Assembly (NCBI GenBank): GCA_964408165.1
Contig: CAYOYH010000003.1
Span: 1 to 31,399 of the forward strand
Direction of reading: 5' to 3'
DNA from: CAYOYH01 sp964408165
GTDB lineage: Bacteria > Patescibacteriota > Saccharimonadia > Saccharimonadales > CAYOYH01
Length of the DNA: 31,399 nucleotides
Shown: positions 30,544 to 31,399 of the stretch, one piece after another
Layout: the number at the start of each line of letters is the position of its first letter
Position numbering within the stretch: the stretch's first letter is position 1
Made by a program: the position numbers and the translations under genes
The notes under the pieces: model-generated
Databases searched by the model: none
What the model was told of the DNA's origin: nothing
Seen by the model: the letters and a program-made list of their open reading frames with translations, nothing else

Positions 30544-31032
30544 CGTCTGAATTTTAGCAATTTCTTTATTAGAAAATTCACCAAGTACGAAATCAACGGT
30601 ATCAGCTTGGTCGGCTAGCTTGGTTCGGACGCCGACGCGTATTCGGTGAAAATCTTCGTCGATAAGAACCATGACCGACTCTACTCCGTTGTGGCCAGCG
30701 CTGGAGCCGCCAGTTTTTCGTCTTACTTCACCAGAAGGCAGGTCCAGTTCATCGTGGATTACAGTTATTTGGTCATTCGTAAGTTTATAAAAAGCCTTCA
30801 GCGCCTCCACTGCCCTGCCGCTGTGGTTCATGTAGGTCTGGGGTTTAGCGAGCACGAGCTTGTCGCCATTTTCATCTGTTGTTTGGATAATCTCGACCCT
30901 GAATTTGTCTTTTAGTTTCCACTTCCCCAGTTCATGCTTCTGAGCGTAAGCGTCCAGCGCAATAAACCCAGCATTGTGCCGAGTTTTAGCATAGTGTTCG
31001 CCTGGATTACCGAGACCAATTATAAGTTTCAT
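30529..31032 (-). CDS. pth: Peptidyl-tRNA hydrolase
   Basis: Cleaves peptidyl-tRNA released from stalled ribosomes, recycling tRNA. The 167-residue protein opens with KLIIGLGNPG and has Asn9 and catalytic His19 (TRHNAGF), corresponding to Asn10 and His20 of the E. coli enzyme. HDELDLPSGEVRRKTGGSSA followed by GHNGVESV forms the substrate loop. I chose the ATG at 31032 (MKLIIG), which lies 7 nt from a TATACT box with a matching -35; an ATG at 31038 adds two residues. The gene converges on the 29875 gene, and their last 15 nt overlap. Confidence 0.95.
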   Translation of the reverse strand: MKLIIGLGNPGEHYAKTRHNAGFIALDAYAQKHELGKWKLKDKFRVEIIQTTDENGDKLVLAKPQTYMNHSGRAVEALKAFYKLTNDQITVIHDELDLPSGEVRRKTGGSSAGHNGVESVMVLIDEDFHRIRVGVRTKLADQADTVDFVLGEFSNKEIAKIQTLKLI

Positions 31033-31039
31033 ATACACC

Positions 31040-31068
31040 AGTATATCTGTTTACCGCTGTTCTGTCAG
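31040..31068 (-). promoter_or_regulatory. Leaderless promoter of pth
   Basis: On the minus strand CTGACA (31063-31068) is 17 nt from TATACT (31040-31045), and the ATG at 31032 follows after 7 nt. Both boxes and the spacing support a start at the A of ATG. Confidence 0.75.
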
Positions 31069-31085
31069 CGCGAGTTTTCCTAAAA

Positions 31086-31284
31086 GCCTGTCCGCCTGGG
31101 CTAGACGACAGACGACAGACGATAGACGATAGCAAAAAACAAAAAACTCCAAGCTCTCGACTCCAATCTCCAATCTCTAACTACAAGCTACGGACCCACG
31201 ACCCTTTTCTCTGTCGTCTGTCGTTCACTCCCCACTTCCCACCGTCTACCATTCCCCCATTCTAGCTTCTAGAATCTGTCGTCT
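31086..31284. repeat. 199-bp perfect inverted repeat, right copy
   Basis: Exact reverse complement of 4225-4423. Immediately outside the shared block the two loci differ (4424 and 31085 do not pair), so the block has definite edges. Confidence 0.93.
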
Positions 31285-31399
31285 GTCGTCTATCGTCTAG
31301 AAACGGGAGCGTACCCCATTTACACTTTTTACAGAAAAAGTGTAGCAAAACCACCTCCATGGACGAAAACATGACTAAGAAATAACCAACTACACCGGA

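Larger units (their letters stand above)
31033..31399. repeat. Repeat region upstream of pth to the window end
   Basis: No gene is visible. After the pth promoter it contains the right copy of the 199-bp inverted repeat (31086-31284), more heptad words with TCGTCTA cores to about 31300, and an ACACTTTTT/AAAAAGTGT hairpin near 31320-31343. That hairpin and the following aaaac and atgactaagaa words resemble, in the same order, 27708-27770, so this is probably a diverged second copy cut by the window end. Confidence 0.78.

Overview
The window looks like chromosome of a small-genome Patescibacterium (CPR), most likely a Saccharibacterium (TM7). This is inferred from gene content and style, not from a database match. 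The clues are: compact housekeeping genes (xseA/xseB, recO, glyS, yvcK, topA, dprA, rarA, pth); a stripped division/cell-wall cluster; a cytosolic two-component pair; a VirD4/TraG-like membrane ATPase; a sigma-region-4/HARE regulator; and several genes whose -10 box sits 6-7 nt before the ATG (leaderless). TGA is used as a stop (for example xseA-independent genes at 5248 and 5616), so the recoded CPR lineages are unlikely. There are no tRNA, rRNA, CRISPR, phage or transposase genes.

Layout. 1-370: intergenic repeats with a 42-bp perfect palindrome. 371-3249: flippase-like membrane protein, xseA, xseB and a membrane-anchored methyltransferase, tightly packed. 3454-4104: one-TM exported protein between two repeat tracts. 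4508-5616: soluble histidine kinase and a single-domain response regulator. 5770-7958: recO and glyS, each with a structured leader. 8026-9999: four-TM protein, a palindrome cluster and yvcK. 10143-18447: the dcw operon mraZ-rsmH-ftsL-ftsI-mraY-ftsW-murG-ftsQ, with an MraZ-type operator and conspicuous RNA structures before rsmH and ftsL. 18448-19027: probable structured RNA. 19028-26971 (minus strand): dprA, topA, the sigma4-HARE regulator and the VirD4-like ATPase. 26972-28187: a 1.2-kb island with a probable ncRNA (promoter and terminator) and nested hairpin repeats. 28188-31032: Nudix hydrolase and rarA from a divergent leaderless promoter pair, a possible alpha/beta-hydrolase, and pth. 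31033-31399: repeats.

How the genes work together. The dcw genes make and export lipid II (mraY, murG) and build the septal synthase (ftsW, ftsI with ftsL/ftsQ), under MraZ autoregulation. recO, dprA, xseAB, topA and rarA serve recombination, uptake-DNA handling and fork maintenance. topA and the sigma4-HARE gene are neighbours and may be co-expressed.

The most unusual content is non-coding. A family of intergenic repeats is built on a 7-nt period whose unit drifts along the tract while the frame is kept. One 199-bp member occurs as a base-perfect inverted pair at 4225-4423 and 31086-31284, flanking about 26.7 kb. Two regions (about 18613-19018 and 27027-27366) look like unassigned structured RNAs ending in plus-strand terminators. 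A 24-bp imperfect inverted repeat encloses the mraZ-rsmH spacer and covers the rsmH start codon.
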